From Symsagittifera roscoffensis (Eukaryota > Xenacoelomorpha > Acoela > Convolutidae), in assembly GCF_963678635.1 (NCBI RefSeq), contig NC_087066.1, positions 28,959,301-29,023,300 on the forward strand: 64,000 nucleotides of DNA. The letters are read 5' to 3'. Shown here in pieces: positions 43,113 to 54,585 of this stretch; positions within the stretch are counted from its first letter, which is position 1; each line of letters opens with the position of its first letter. Both the position numbers and the translations under genes were made by a program. Under the pieces are notes generated by a model that saw only the letters and a list, made by a program, of their open reading frames with translations, was not told the DNA's origin and made no database searches.

Positions 43113-44204
43113 AAAAACAAAGAGAGCATCCTGTTGCGGAATCGGCTCACAATTTACAAACTACAAACTACACAATTTGGCCTCGTAATTCCCCTTTTTA
43201 AAGCAATTTTCCGTTTGCCTATCCCATTCGTAAAATTACAAAACTAATGTTAGCGCGGCTAAGTATGCGTCTGTCTTACAATTTAGTGATTTCATTAGAA
43301 TTTTTTTGGTCGGTTTTTGTTAGGAAAAATGTTACTTAAAACTCTTTAAACTTAGTAATGCAAACTTGAACTCTCGTTTCGGTTTTTGCTTAAATACGTT
43401 TGTTTGCCGTAGTTGATTAAGTTTCTTTCTGTTCAGCCTCAAATTTTTGCAATAAAATATGATTTATTGAATTGCTCACAAAAATGTTCAGTTTGAGGAG
43501 AATTGTTCAAATTTCCATATTCCGCAAACGCAGTTGCTGAATAATCGTGAAGCTTATGAAAGAAAAAAAATTGTTCGATTTATGGGGGAAAACTACCAAT
43601 GATTTCAAATGTTATTATGAGTTTTTCCCGGCCGTGCTTATTGTCATAGGAATATTTTAGTGCCGGAAAAAAGGGGACAATCATTACAAGGTATCACTGT
43701 GTAACGCAACGAAGGCATTAAAAGTTCCGAAAAGCACATCGGTTCAACTAGCAATGCCTGCACGGAATCTACGGTCAATTTATGCAAATTTACTTCCTCA
43801 TTTTGATAGAGCAAATTTAAAGTACTGCCAGTCAAGACACATCAAAAGGCCACCCAACCCGGACTACTACCTTTCATGAAAGTGAGTAAAGTTTTCCATG
43901 TCGCCTGAGATCTTATCCCAGTGGTAGCTGAACCATAATCAGAAGGTAGAAAGCATCAGTTGCCGCATTCTGAAGATAGACTACGACATCGAAGACCAAA
44001 ATCTTCGAGGCAAAAATTTAGAAAAACAGCAAAAATTGTAAGAACGTTAAATTTTAACCCCGTTTTATTGCAGTAAATTTTTGTACAATGAATTTTAAGT
44101 ACAAACTGAACCAAAACCTAAACTAATTCTTGAATACTCGTTAACATAACTTGAACAAAAAAAATCAACCATTGATACCTCCGCCCTGTTTTTCTTTTTG
44201 TTGA

Positions 44205-45500
44205 GTGAGTTGTTTAACCGATTTCTTACTCCAGATTTCTTTTCCTAGGGGTTGTCTAAATTTTATAACAGTTCACTCCACTCGACCTTAGTAGTACTAT
44301 TTTTTTGAATCACTCCGATAGCAAAACGTCGCATATCGACCCCAAAAACGTTCTCCAACGTCACTGACCGTTCTTCGCCGTAATGTTGCGTGTTGGTTTG
44401 GGTTGATTTCTTACCTCGTGTTTCGCTCCTAGGGGTTGTCTGATTTTCAGATCAATACAGTCATTCCGCTTCCGTTCGCGTCCGTTTACTTTTCAGCCCG
44501 TAAACGAACCGTCTTAGCCCGTGATGTTTGCGTGTGCAGTACCGTGCACACATAGACGTAATCGTACAGTTCACCCAAAGAACTTGTCATACATTTTTTG
44601 TTCTAAGAGTCTAAAATGTACCTTGAATTAACTTAATGTAGCGTTCTCCACAACTGTTTTGGTTTTCATCTTAGGAGCAAGCTCTTTTTTATGCAAAACA
44701 AGCTCAATCCTGAAAGCTGAGAGATAGATTGCAAAGAACTTGTTTATTCATAAAAGGACTTTCTTAATTTTTTTTGCAAAAAACCAAAGAAAAACAGGGC
44801 AATTTATTTTACACATTAACCCCTAGTTAGCTTCCCGGAAAGATATTGTTTCGTTGCAAGACTTAATCAACAGTTCTATAAGTGAGCATATCAGCAATAA
44901 TTTTCAATGTTTGTCCGCTTTGCAATTAAATTGACAATTAAACAATTACAGAAACCGAATAACTGCAACCTTTTTTTGTCACCGAGAAGGCACAGACAAT
45001 GTTTTCCCTGTTTTATAGGAGACTGCCACTTTAACTATTTCAATTCTAAACAAAATTGTTTCTCGGAAAACTGCTAAAGATAAAACCATTCAAACGCAAT
45101 ATAAAGCTTTGCATCAAATTTCTAGTCTCAAATTGAAAATTCAACCATTATTTTACGACACAGCCAAAATTTGAAAAGAATTGTTGCAAAACTAAAAAAA
45201 AAAGAAGAAATAAGATAGAAATCAACGGAACGCTCTCAAATGTCCGTTTTAGTTCAAAGTCGTTGCATAAATTTTAACCAATTTTTTTTCTTGTCAATTG
45301 ACTTTATTTTAATTTATTTGGAAATGAATTTATTAAGTTGCTAGCATCTTTATCAGTTAACGTTAGGTTAATAGTCCAGATAAAGTTGCTCATAGCAGTT
45401 ATTCCGTTCAGTTAGAATTTTTCTCGAGTTGATTACACTGTGCTAGTTTGTTACCTCGGGTTCGTTCCCAGAGGTTGTCTGACGCTCAGTGTAGTCACTT
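44205..45500 (+). repeat. Three copies of a leader block in BEL element 2
   Basis: TTACCTCG-x-TTCG-CTCCTAGGGGTTGTCTGA-type blocks occur at 44226-44260, 44410-44443 and 45450-45482. The last stands just before gag. They may mark the LTR end/primer-binding region, duplicated twice upstream, with unrelated DNA between. Confidence 0.5.
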
Positions 45501-45614
45501 TTTATACGATGGCTAGCGACCTGTCTTCGCTTACCGCGAACGTTCCCTCGTGAAAAAATAGAGCTGAAAATTCTATTAGAACTGGAAAAAATGGCAAAAC
45601 AAAATTGAGCCAAG

Positions 45615-47182
45615 TTGGCCGGAGCCACCTTAACTAAAAATACGATTCTTGAAGACATGGAAGAGGAGTCAAGTTCGTTAGACTTGTCCGAGGAGAGTCT
45701 TGCCAGAAGTAAAAGGACAGAAAGCTGGGTGAACAAAACAACCGAACAATTTCAGTTTGCACATATAACCGAACCGTCGCCGAGTGCTGCTGGTTTTAAA
45801 CCGTTCCACGTTAATCCAGTTAACCCATCTTTCCAACCGGCAATATCCCTATCGACTAGTCAATTGTATGAATATAAGTCCATTAACAGAAATCATTTTC
45901 AATCCAGATCGGAAAAGTTATAATCTAAAATAACACTCAAAACATGCCGGTTCCTCCGCAAACGTCTGATAAATCTACTGTGCTACCCGTTGGTTTCGTT
46001 CAAACCGCGCAAACTAGCCAAACTCTAGCTCAACCGCCGTATAAAGTCAGAAATGTAAACGTGCTAAACTCGACTTTCGATTATACGATTTCGAATTTTC
46101 TTTTAAACAGTGGTATACTATCTGAGTATAATAAAATGCTGCTATACCAATTTCCGGATCCCCGATATGGAGGATTCAATTACTATAACCTTGATCGAAA
46201 TAAACCGCCCTATCCGCCAAGTAACGAAAAAAATATCTCTAAATATCGAAGACCTCGCTGAGAATATTACCAAGAAAAGTAAAGATCCGCTACCAGAATG
46301 GAAATTGTCTCGATACAACGGTGATATTTTACATTGGCATGAATGTTTCGGCCACTTTGTAAGCGCGGTCGACTCCGCCCTTTTGAGTGATGACGTTGAG
46401 TTGACATACTTGAAAACTCTACTGACTGGGAAAGCCAACTAGTGACTGGGTGTTATGTATAAAGATGCCTTGAACACTCTTATTCGGAAATTTGACCAGC
46501 CGTAAACGGTAGTAAATGCTCATCTTGACAAACTAAATAATTCCCACCATTAAAGATGCATAATTCCGAGAGCATTATAAGTTTCGCTTCTACCATCTTA
46601 AATCTTTTTGGTGTGTTCAAGTCACTCTCATATACCCAGGATTTGGAAGGGGTTGCTTTGCTGACCCAAGCATTAGAAAAACTGCCACCCAACCTGAATG
46701 AATCATGGGCTCTTCACGCAGTGAAAAGGAGTCTTTACCAACCATCTTTGCTCCATTTAAATGACAGGCTGGCAGAAAAAGCAGAGGCGCAAGATCGAAT
46801 GCGCGCGAACTCTCCCAAAAACCGAAATCCGGAAAATCAGACCAACGCTGGCCCGAAAACTTTGTCGTCTAATTCAAAAGTGTCTGACAAAAAGCCCTAT
46901 CAACAGTGTCCGCCCTGTGCTGTTTGCAACGGAAAATATGCCATTTGGTCCTCTAGCGTCTACAAAGAGAAAAATTTTACTCAAAGTGCAAAATTTGTTA
47001 CCAAGCAGAAATGGTGTTTTTCTTGTCTGCAATCGGACCATACTTTTCGAAAATGCCCAAATTCTAGAAAGTGCAATAAACTTGATTGCAACAACACTCA
47101 CAATGCGCTCCTTCACGGAACCGAAAGAAAATACCCCGCAAAAGACTCAACAAAGTCACCAGCAGAAGTGAAAACCTTTTGA
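45615..47182 (+). pseudogene. BEL/Pao gag (element 2)
   Basis: Frames 45615-45923, 45944-46261, 46110-46442 and 46556-47182. The middle carries the capsid-like block LPEWKLSRYNGDILHWHECF, LTYLKTLLTGKA. The end carries zinc knuckles (CPPCAVCNGKY, KWCFSCLQSDHTFRKCPNSR, KCNKLDCNNTHNALLHG). At least three frameshifts or stops. Confidence 0.85.
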
Positions 47183-47199
47183 CATTCCGCAAGTCCGGA

Positions 47200-47611
47200 G
47201 TTGGAAATAGTTTAGGGTACTTGCGCCACCTCCGTTCTCCGTGTTAAAGTACTGCTTCAAATCGTTGTCCAGCATCGTGATTCAGCTTGCAGTGACTCAT
47301 GGATTTCCGCTCAACTTGATGAAAAACTTAAATTGTCCGGTGAAAAGTTGAGCCTCACAGTCAGTGGGACAAATTCACAACAAGTTTTAACGACGGATCA
47401 AGAAGAAATAGTAATTTCGGCTATTAATGAATCCAATTCATACAATTTCCACGCACGACTTTTTGTGAAGACAGATTTAAACTTAGGGTCTGATACGATC
47501 AATGTCAGTGAACTTGAAAAAACTTATACTCTTTTAGCTCCAGTGCCTTCCTTGACGTACCAATATTCTGACGTGGAAAAGATATTAGGCCAAGATTGTT
47601 TTGACCACTAG
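47200..47611 (+). pseudogene. BEL/Pao aspartic protease (element 2)
   Basis: The minus-shifted start reads RDSACSDSWISAQLDEKLKL, matching the BEL retropepsin pattern 'D.GS..S.I...L...L.L', although the catalytic D-S/T-G is damaged. The open frame 47333-47611 continues with SLTVSGTNSQQVLTTDQEEI and ends QYSDVEKILGQDCFDH, the usual linker into RT. Confidence 0.65.
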
Positions 47612-47899
47612 AAATTCACGGCGATAAAAGCCGAAATTCACCGTTTGCGGTACGCTTACCTATCGGTTGGGCTCTCGGTGGTCCTCTACCATCATCCTTA
47701 GGTTTGCCATCTCAGTGTTTCTAGAGCAGTGTTGAAGCCATTTTTCATATCGAGCGAGTCAAAAAATGGTATGAATGTGAGTCCTACGGTACTTATAAAT
47801 CCGCCGAACCTCGTTCAGCATCAGACAACTAAGCTCTAGAAACGCTTGAATAGACCATTTCGCATGACGGAACTCGATACTCCGTTGATATACTTTGGG

Positions 47900-48520
47900 T
47901 CGATAAGGATGTCAAGTTGCCAAACAACTACTACTTCGCGTTTGCCCAGCTTAAGTCTTTGGAAAAGCCGCTCGAAAGAGATCCTGACCTGAAAAATTTT
48001 TCACGGTAAAACTATTCAGGACGAATTGGAAATGGGATACATCGTTCCTACTGAATCCAATGATTTGAACACTCACAGCGACGGAGAGTGGTATTTACCC
48101 CACCATCCAATAGTCAACCCGAATAAACCTGGAAAAGTGAGGCGGGTTTTAAACGGTGCTTCGAAATTTCATGGTGTATCCTCGAACCAGTCATTTTTGG
48201 TAGAGTCCGATCTGTTGCAGAACTTGTTGAGAGTGCTCCTCCGGTTCAGACAACATTAGTTTGCAATATTGGCAGCATTGAGGGAATGTTCCTTCAAGTA
48301 GGAGTCATTCCAGCTGATCAGCCGTCGTTGCGTTTTTTGTGGCGGGAGGACCCCACAAATGAGGTAATTGTTTTTCAAGACACTCGTTACATCTGCGACA
48401 CCGAACACGCAGCGCACCGACCGACTCAAGTTACGTCTCGTCGGTTTTCGACCCAATCAGTTTAGTCGCGCCGTACACCGTTCGTGCCCGGCTTTTACTG
48501 AAAGATAATTGGCGTATTTT
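47900..48520 (+). pseudogene. BEL/Pao reverse transcriptase, N-terminal half (element 2)
   Basis: 48026-48259 reads WYLPHHPIVNPNKPGKVRRV, LNGASKFHGVSSNQSFLVES, the fingers of BEL RT. 48256-48500 reads EGMFLQVGVIPADQPSLRFL, WREDPTNEVIVFQ, motif A region, where GMFLQV stands where a catalytic-Asp strand is expected. The palm with the Y-x-DD loop is absent; the next frame begins in the connection/RNase H. Confidence 0.75.
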
Positions 48521-49046
48521 GGGCCAGAAGTGGGATGAACCATTGTTAAGTGAACTTCACGAAAAATTCATAGAGTGGCATACTGGTTTACCAAAACTTC
48601 GCCGACTAACAGTTTCTCGCTGTTTCTCCGACAACCCGGTTGAGCAAATAGAACTGCAAATGTGTTGTGACAGCTCTCAGGACATCTTTTGCTCGGTTAT
48701 TTTCCTGTGCGGTTGCTCCGTCGTCACAAATGAAGCCGAAATTGCTTTTGTTTTCGGAAAAACTAGAGTAGCACCGATGAAAACTCTTTCAATCTCTAAG
48801 CTTGAATTGCAAGCAGCATTACTGGTGAGCCGTCTGAGACTTGAAATCAAGAAGCCTTTAAACATACAAATAGATAGATCATACATATGGACAGATAGCA
48901 CTACTGTACTGCAGTGGTTGAACTTTACCAGCAAGCTGCCTGTCTTTGTGGCTATTCGAGTTTCCGAAATTCTGGAATCCACCACAATTGATGAGTGGCT
49001 CCATGTGTCCAGTGGCGACAAACCAGCAGAGCCCGGCACTCGCTGA
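48519..49046 (+). pseudogene. BEL/Pao RNase H (element 2)
   Basis: This 175-residue open frame begins WDEPLLSELHEKFIEWHTGL. It includes FCSVIFLCGCSVVTNEAEIA, where the first Asp of the family's 'F.DAS' is lost; VAPMKTLSISKLELQAALL (Glu); and SYIWTDSTTVLQWLNFTSKL (Asp). It ends SSGDKPAEPGTR before a stop, the family's N-PAD-TR hinge to integrase. Confidence 0.8.
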
Positions 49047-49049
49047 ATA

Positions 49050-50780
49050 ACTGCTGAGGCTCTGAAAGAAAGCGGTTGGGTGAAGGGTCCACTTTTTTTG
49101 AAAACTAAAGATTGGCTTTTTAAACCTGACACAGAGGTTCTCACTAGCATTCGATTCAAAGGATTTTCATGTAATTTAAATGAAGGTAATAAAAAAACTG
49201 CAAATTTCGTTTGCACATCGAAAATCACTGATTTAGTTTTTGTCTTGAAAGATTTTAGTTCTTTTCCGAAACTCCAAAAACTGGCCTTATTCATGCTGAG
49301 GTTATCACCTCATCACTCTCAAAATTGCAACACTCGTTCAATTACCAAACCAACCGAATTAGAATAAGTTAAGCAAAAACTAGTGGTTCTGGCTCAGTCA
49401 GATTCGTTGCCCGTCGAAGTCAATGCACTTCCCAAAAAACAGTCCAGAAGAAGTCTAGGCGAATAGCTTCTTTTCGCCGTTCATCGGTCCCGGTGATCTA
49501 ATCCGTTCCACTGGCCGTATTCGCCGTCTCGCTGCTGTTGAAAGTATTTTTAAGCATCCCATGATTTTAGATAGCCGACATCTTCTCGTGATGATGCTTT
49601 ATACATTTATTTGCCAAAAAGATCATCACCAAAGTGTTGATTTCCTGCGTGCTGTTATACAATTAGAGTATGTTGTAATGGGTCTACGTACTGCCTACCG
49701 CTCATTAGAACACCATTGCGTGTTATGCCGAAACCGAAAAGCTAGGGTAATTACGCCAATGATGGCTGACCTTCCGCTCGAGCGACTGAGTTACCGACAA
49801 CCGCCATTCGCGAACTGCGGAGTAAGTTACTTCGACCCGTTCCACGTATCGATTTGACGAAGCTCGGAGAAACACTGGGGCTTCTTATTCACGTGTATGA
49901 AGACACGTGCCGTTCATCTAGAGGTTGTTCCATCAATGGATACAAGTTTTTGTATGATGGGAATAGAATGCTTCATTGCTCGGCGGGGAACGCCTTCCGT
50001 CATCTGGTCGGTCAATGGTACGAATTTCGTTGGCTCGGCCAAAGAGCTGATTTAGTGCATTGACAACTGGAATCGCCATGCACCTGTTTTGCTCGCTCAC
50101 AAAGGCCTAGCCTGGGAATTCAATTCACCCAGTGCTCCTCATCATGGAGGTGTGTGGGAAAGGCTCGTCCGGAGCACCAAAATAATTTTTTATGATATTT
50201 TGGGACAACAAAACTCTCTGAGGAAGTCCTCATAACCACTTTTTTTTAGTTGAGCAGTCTCTGAACAACCGTCTGCTTACACTTGTATTCTCCAAACGAT
50301 CTCGAAGCGTTAACGCCGAATCACTTCCTACATGGACACAGCGCAATTAGCTTTCCGTCCCTAGATTTCGAGCAAAACTTCAATCATGGAAAGCGCTAAG
50401 CCCGAGCGCAATCCTAGGCAAATGCCATCTGGAGTTGTTGGCTCAGTGAGTACGTACCAATGCTTAACAAACGGGCGAAAAGATTTTCTTCTTCAGAATC
50501 ACACTTGAAAACTGGAGGTCTCGTTTGGATGGTTAAGGACAATAGCCCAAGAGGCTTTGACCCGTTAGCGCGAGTCAAGTCATTGAACTACGGTAACGAC
50601 GGCAGAACTCGGTCCGCCGTAATTAGATCGGCAACCGGCGAGTACACCCGTCCGATCGTAAAATTCGCACCCATACTTTGGGGGCAGAGTATATCAGCGC
50701 GGCAAACTGTGCGTCTGTTTCATAATGAAGTCAATTCATATAGAATTTTTTGGTCAAGTTTTAGCAAAACTGTTACTTAA
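49050..50780 (+). pseudogene. BEL/Pao integrase (element 2)
   Basis: 49561-49857 carries the zinc domain (LVMMLYTFICQKDHHQSVDF, HHCVLCRNRKARVITPMMAD) and start of the core (FANCGVSYFDPFHV). Shifted frames continue with TRAVHLEVV, FIARRGTPSVIW and PHHGGVWERLVRSTK (catalytic Glu, near 50.14 kb). The C-terminal domain 50460-50780 reads GGLVWMVKDNSPRGFDPLAR. Interrupted several times. Confidence 0.85.
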
Positions 50781-50909
50781 AACTGAAAAAACCCAAACCC
50801 TTCAACCTTAGTGACAAAAACATGAACTAAATAACTCCTTTTTCTGTAAAGTTTGAAATCAATTGTTAATTCGAGTTTTTCCCGACCGTCCTTATTGTCA
50901 TAGGAATAA

Positions 50910-52480
50910 TAAAGCTGTTCAAAAACTGTTCACACCGCATTTTGCTTGAAAGAAAATTGTAAAAAAAAATATTCACCGTTCACACTGAGATGTTCACATG
51001 TTAATGCAGTTTAGAACATAAATTAGACATTTATATAATGAGTTTCAGAAAAATCAATGGACCGGGGGAACTAGAAGAGCACGTTTTTGCTCCTTCGCAC
51101 ATGTACATTCACGACAAAGCATGAATAAAACGAAATATTAGAACACATGAATGAAAAAAAAATCATTTGCATAGTTTAGCGCCCTTTTCCAGGCTCTTTC
51201 ACAACTTTCCGGCACCTTTCCCTCAGAAAGAGCAAAAACATACTCATCATCAGTTAGAGCGTTGTTGATGATGGCCTCGGGCAAAAGACATGCCATCGGG
51301 CAGTTCGAGCCCTCAGGCCGGGCTCTTTTTCCCTCGGGCATCTTTCAACTATGTTCTAACTATTACAGAGCCCCTTTTGGTCCTTCCCCACCTGCAAATT
51401 CTATTTGGGAAAGAAAAGTTCAAAGACATCGACTGGTATAAAAAATTTTATGCTGACTAGGCATTTCAACCATGTAGTGTCTTCATATATTTAAATAAAT
51501 CAATTGAGCAACCTGCCCCCGTTCTCGCGTGGGGTAAGATACCTCAATAGGTACTTGAGGAAACGTTATAACCACTTGAGAAAAGTTTCAAAATATAAAA
51601 ACATAAACCAGCTTCTCCGACGAATGAGGAACACTAAGTTTTACAATATCAAAACTAAAAAAAAGTATTTTTTGATTGAAAAAAACTTACTAAAACTGAT
51701 GTATTGAAGGCCGATTTTTTTCTGTTTTAAGTGAAAAGAAGATATTGCGTTCAATATTAAGGTACTTTAGCGAACGTTATTTGGTATTGAGATGCGAAGA
51801 TAGTACACCAACCCTGATAATTTGCTTTCCTAGATGCAATGGTTGCTAAAACAAGAATTTGCAAACAAAATTATCTTTTTTTTTAAGTTTCGATTTTCTG
51901 AAAATTTTTTCTCGACACTCATATAAACTCAACACCAGTAGGTAAATTGATTGCGTTCTATGTACAAATCAACCGTCTGTTTTAGGTTTTTAATGCTTTT
52001 TGTAGCGTTTTACGGTTTTTGCCTGGGTGGTAGCTCAATTGGTCATTACGGGGGAGATTGCTCAATTGATCCAATTAAACTTATAAAACACTCGATATAC
52101 CATAAAATAGATGCCGTGAAATGGCATGGGGCAAAAAGAAAAAGAGCTTGTTGTATTCATTAGTTCTTCTCCAGTCCTCCTTTGAGTTTTTGAAGTTTGA
52201 ATTATGTAAGTTTACTTAAAAAAGACTTTTGAGGTTCTAAACTGCCATAAAACGTGTCAACGTGAACAAGTGAACAATATTTTACAACATTTACAGGCCA
52301 GATGCCATATGGAAAGTTTCTAAAGAGCCATATTTTGAGTTTTTTAAATGGAATGGGAAACTGAGAAAAAGAATCATCCTTCAATTAATATTTTCTCAAA
52401 TCAATAAAATCAACGGTTTTTCTCATACCATTTTTGACACCGTCTTTTGTCATGCCGAGGAGACTGAAAAATGGAACTAG
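50910..52480. other. 3' part of the protease intron
   Basis: AT-rich intron DNA. Around 51.18-51.39 kb are fragments of the GGCTCTTTTTCC repeat family (GGGCTCTTTTTCCCTCGGGC; TCCTTCCCCACCTGCAAATT). A 70-codon frame at 51951-52163 has a signal-like start but no support. The splice acceptor is at 52480. Confidence 0.4.
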
Positions 52481-52674
52481 GATGCTATGGAGATTCCGGG
52501 GGTCCGTTGTTTGTCGTCACCAATGATAGAGAGCAAAAACCTGTCTGTCTGTACGGAATAGTGAGCTATGGAGTTAAGTACTGCTGGCCAATCGGAGAGC
52601 AAGTGTTCACAAGAGCGTCAGCATATCGAAACTGGATCATTGAAATGATTCCAGGTTGGAAAATGGACGATTGA
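52481..52674 (+). CDS. Secreted serine protease, exon 2
   Basis: The acceptor GGAACTAG precedes GATGCTATGG. Joined in phase 1 to exon 1 it gives ETQSGCYGDSGGPLFVV (catalytic Ser in GDSGGP) and LYGIVSYGVKYCWPIGEQVF, then TRASAYRNWIIEMIPGWKMD. By chymotrypsin numbering residue 189 is Ser, 190 Gly and 216 Gly, so trypsin-like Arg/Lys preference is not expected; 226 appears to be Gln rather than Gly, which would narrow the S1 pocket. Total protein is about 273 residues. AATAAA at 52794 lies 120 bp past the stop. Confidence 0.9.
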
Positions 52675-52793
52675 TCAGCATGGAAATTTGTCGAAAGTAC
52701 AAGAGTCAAAAAACTATTGTTAACTTCCTTTTGTTTCATTTTTTCGCTCATAGATTCCAGTGAGTCTCAAGTTTTCACTAAAAACTATTCTTC

Positions 52794-52799
52794 AATAAA
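52794..52799 (+). terminator. Poly(A) signal of the serine protease gene
   Basis: AATAAA within TTCAATAAAAAC, 120 bp after the stop codon at 52674. It is the first such hexamer downstream on the plus strand. Confidence 0.55.
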
Positions 52800-53108
52800 A
52801 ACTAGTCAAGGTTGAAAATCAAAACAGGAGAGTTTAAAAGGAGTTTGAGGAGAAACGTGTAACTCCCATTGAATCTACTGGCAACTATGATGGACTAGAT
52901 TTGAACTAACGCAAACAAAGTCAATAAAAATCTTAATGCGCTAATAATCTATGAGATTAATCCTGAAATGAACGAATGAATTGCTTTTATTGCTGATAAC
53001 ATGAGAATGAAAAAAAAGCTGCGGATAATAATTTTAAGCTCTTTTACACAACCCTCACCCCCACTTTTCAAATTTTCTTTTTTTTCAGCTGTCATACGTG
53101 TTATTATG

Positions 53109-53522
53109 GCTGAATATGTGGGCTCTTTTTCCTACCCCCCCCCGCCCCACCTGCATTTTTTTATAATTAAAATTACTGTTCACATCGTTCGATTGTCATG
53201 AAAAATGACATGCAGACTAAAAAAGCCATGATAAACATACTTGGTCTTCATAATTAACCTTGTAAAACCACTCGTTAGTCCAAAAAACTGATGATCGGTT
53301 AATGTGGGGGAAAAGGAAAAAGATTCGGATCTTTTTCCTCTTACCACCACCTCAACCTCAGATAAGCCTCAATTTTTGGCGTAACGAGGGGTTTTACAAG
53401 TTGAGATGTGAAAACAAAATATGTTTGTCATAGATTTTTAGTCCGTTGGTCAAATTTTGTAACAATCGGACAATGAGAACAAAGAAAATACTAGTAAAAA
53501 TTCGGGAAGGAAAAAGAGCGTA
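53109..53522. mobile_element. Foldback/MITE elements with GGCTCTTTTTCC ends, units 1 and 2
   Basis: Unit 1 runs from GGCTCTTTTTCCTACCCCCC (53109) to GGGGGAAAAGGAAAAAG (about 53325). It contains TTCATAATTAACCTTGTAAA. A second GATCTTTTTCC...GGAAGGAAAAAGAG unit follows directly (53327-53520). The ends are inverted repeats of about 20-30 bp with C-runs. No coding capacity. Confidence 0.7.
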
Positions 53523-53666
53523 CGTTTGTCATTCACCATGCCCAATTTTAACACGTTATGATAATGTTGAAATGGTTTTTCGAAATTAAATAACAAATAT
53601 TGTGGGAAAGGAAAAAGAGCCAATGCGTGATTTTACGATAGAAGGTATGAAAAACAAATGTGGGCT

Positions 53667-53864
53667 CTTTTTCCTTCCCCCCCCCCACCTCACACAAACA
53701 TGAATTTTATAGTCTAACGAGTGGTTTTACAAGGTTAATTATGAAGACCAAATAAGTTTGTTATAGCCTAATCAGTCTGCATGTCAATTTTCATGACAAT
53801 CGGACAAAGCGAACAGTAATTTCAAATTGAAAAATTTGCAGGTGGGGGGAAAAGGAAAAAGAGC
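53667..53864. mobile_element. Foldback/MITE element with GGCTCTTTTTCC ends, unit 3 (inverted)
   Basis: It begins GGCTCTTTTTCCTTCCCCCC and ends GCAGGTGGGGGGAAAAGGAA, AAAGAGCCC. The interior carries GTGGTTTTACAAGGTTAATTATGAAG, the reverse complement of the interior of units 1 and 4, so this unit is inverted relative to them. Confidence 0.75.
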
Positions 53865-54040
53865 CCAAATGTGTTCACATTAATTAGTTTGTTCATCATG
53901 CGACATTTCACTACATTATAACAACGAAATTTAGTTTTCAAATTGAAATTCAAATGTGTGGGGGGAGTGGAAAGAGCCTAATTTTAGGTTGCAAACAACT
54001 GAAAGACTAAAAATATATAGAATTTTAGTTTGAGGGCAAG

Positions 54041-54214
54041 GCTCTTTTTCCTTCCCCCCCCCCACCTGCAAAATTCTACTAGTGAAGTTTTGTTCACTTT
54101 ATCCGAATACTACGAAACATGACAAACATTTTTGGTTTTCATAATTAACCTTGTAAAACCCCTCGTTACACCATAAAATTGATGCTTATGTTCTAAAGGA
54201 AAAAGAGCCGAGGG
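54041..54214. mobile_element. Foldback/MITE element with GGCTCTTTTTCC ends, unit 4
   Basis: It begins GGCTCTTTTTCCTTCCCCCC with CCACCTGCA, carries TTCATAATTAACCTTGTAAA and ends TAAAGGAAAAAGAGCC. It has the same orientation as unit 1. Partial ends also occur at about 53600 and 53955. Confidence 0.7.
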
Positions 54215-54585
54215 CAAAGCACTGAGTGTTACATCTGCTCTTTTGTGTATTCAGCTTATGGAATTTTTTGAACGACAGAAACGAAGTAAAAAATGGAATT
54301 AAAACAGCAGGTTTTTCATATACGATGAGTTAAGGTGTTTCTGAAAAATTTGATCAATAATTGCTGAGCTATTTTTTGTAAATTATTTCGTATGGGAATT
54401 TTGCAATAGCGCAGTTATTTTGTGCTTGATAATGAGTAAAATCAAAGACCGGCGTAACAAAGAATCAATTTTTTGCAAACAACCATTATATACAACCGCT
54501 ATGTCAAACATACGATTTTTAGGCAGGACACGATTCAGTAAGTCTATTCCTTTTGAGTCTACTCTCAATTTAAGATAGGCGGTGG

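Larger units (their letters stand above)
43248..50910 (+). mobile_element. BEL/Pao element 2 in the serine protease intron
   Basis: Layout: LTR-like sequence from 43248 (TGTTAGCGCGGC), a long leader to 45.6 kb, gag (45615-47182), protease (47.2-47.6), RT (47.6-48.5, palm incomplete), RNase H (48519-49046), integrase (49.05-50.75), purine-rich TTTGGGGGCAGAG at 50677, then a matching LTR-like start at 50690 (TATATCAGCGCGGC). The two LTR-like ends share TGCGTCTGT, GAATTTTTTGGTC, CTGTTACTTAAAACT and GAGTTTTTCCCG...TCATAGGAAT. The 3' copy stops near 50.91 kb. Same strand as the protease gene. Many frameshifts. Confidence 0.85.

Noticed and set aside
45443-45736. Minus-strand frame of 97 codons
   Set aside because: It is antisense to the BEL gag start, which has clear support on the plus strand.
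48677-49294. 205-codon minus-strand frame
   Set aside because: It is the antisense shadow of the BEL RNase H and integrase start.
51951-52163. 70-codon frame with a signal-peptide-like start inside the protease intron
   Set aside because: It is short, has no homologous pattern, and lies between transposon fragments in an intron. The hydrophobic start can arise from T-rich DNA.
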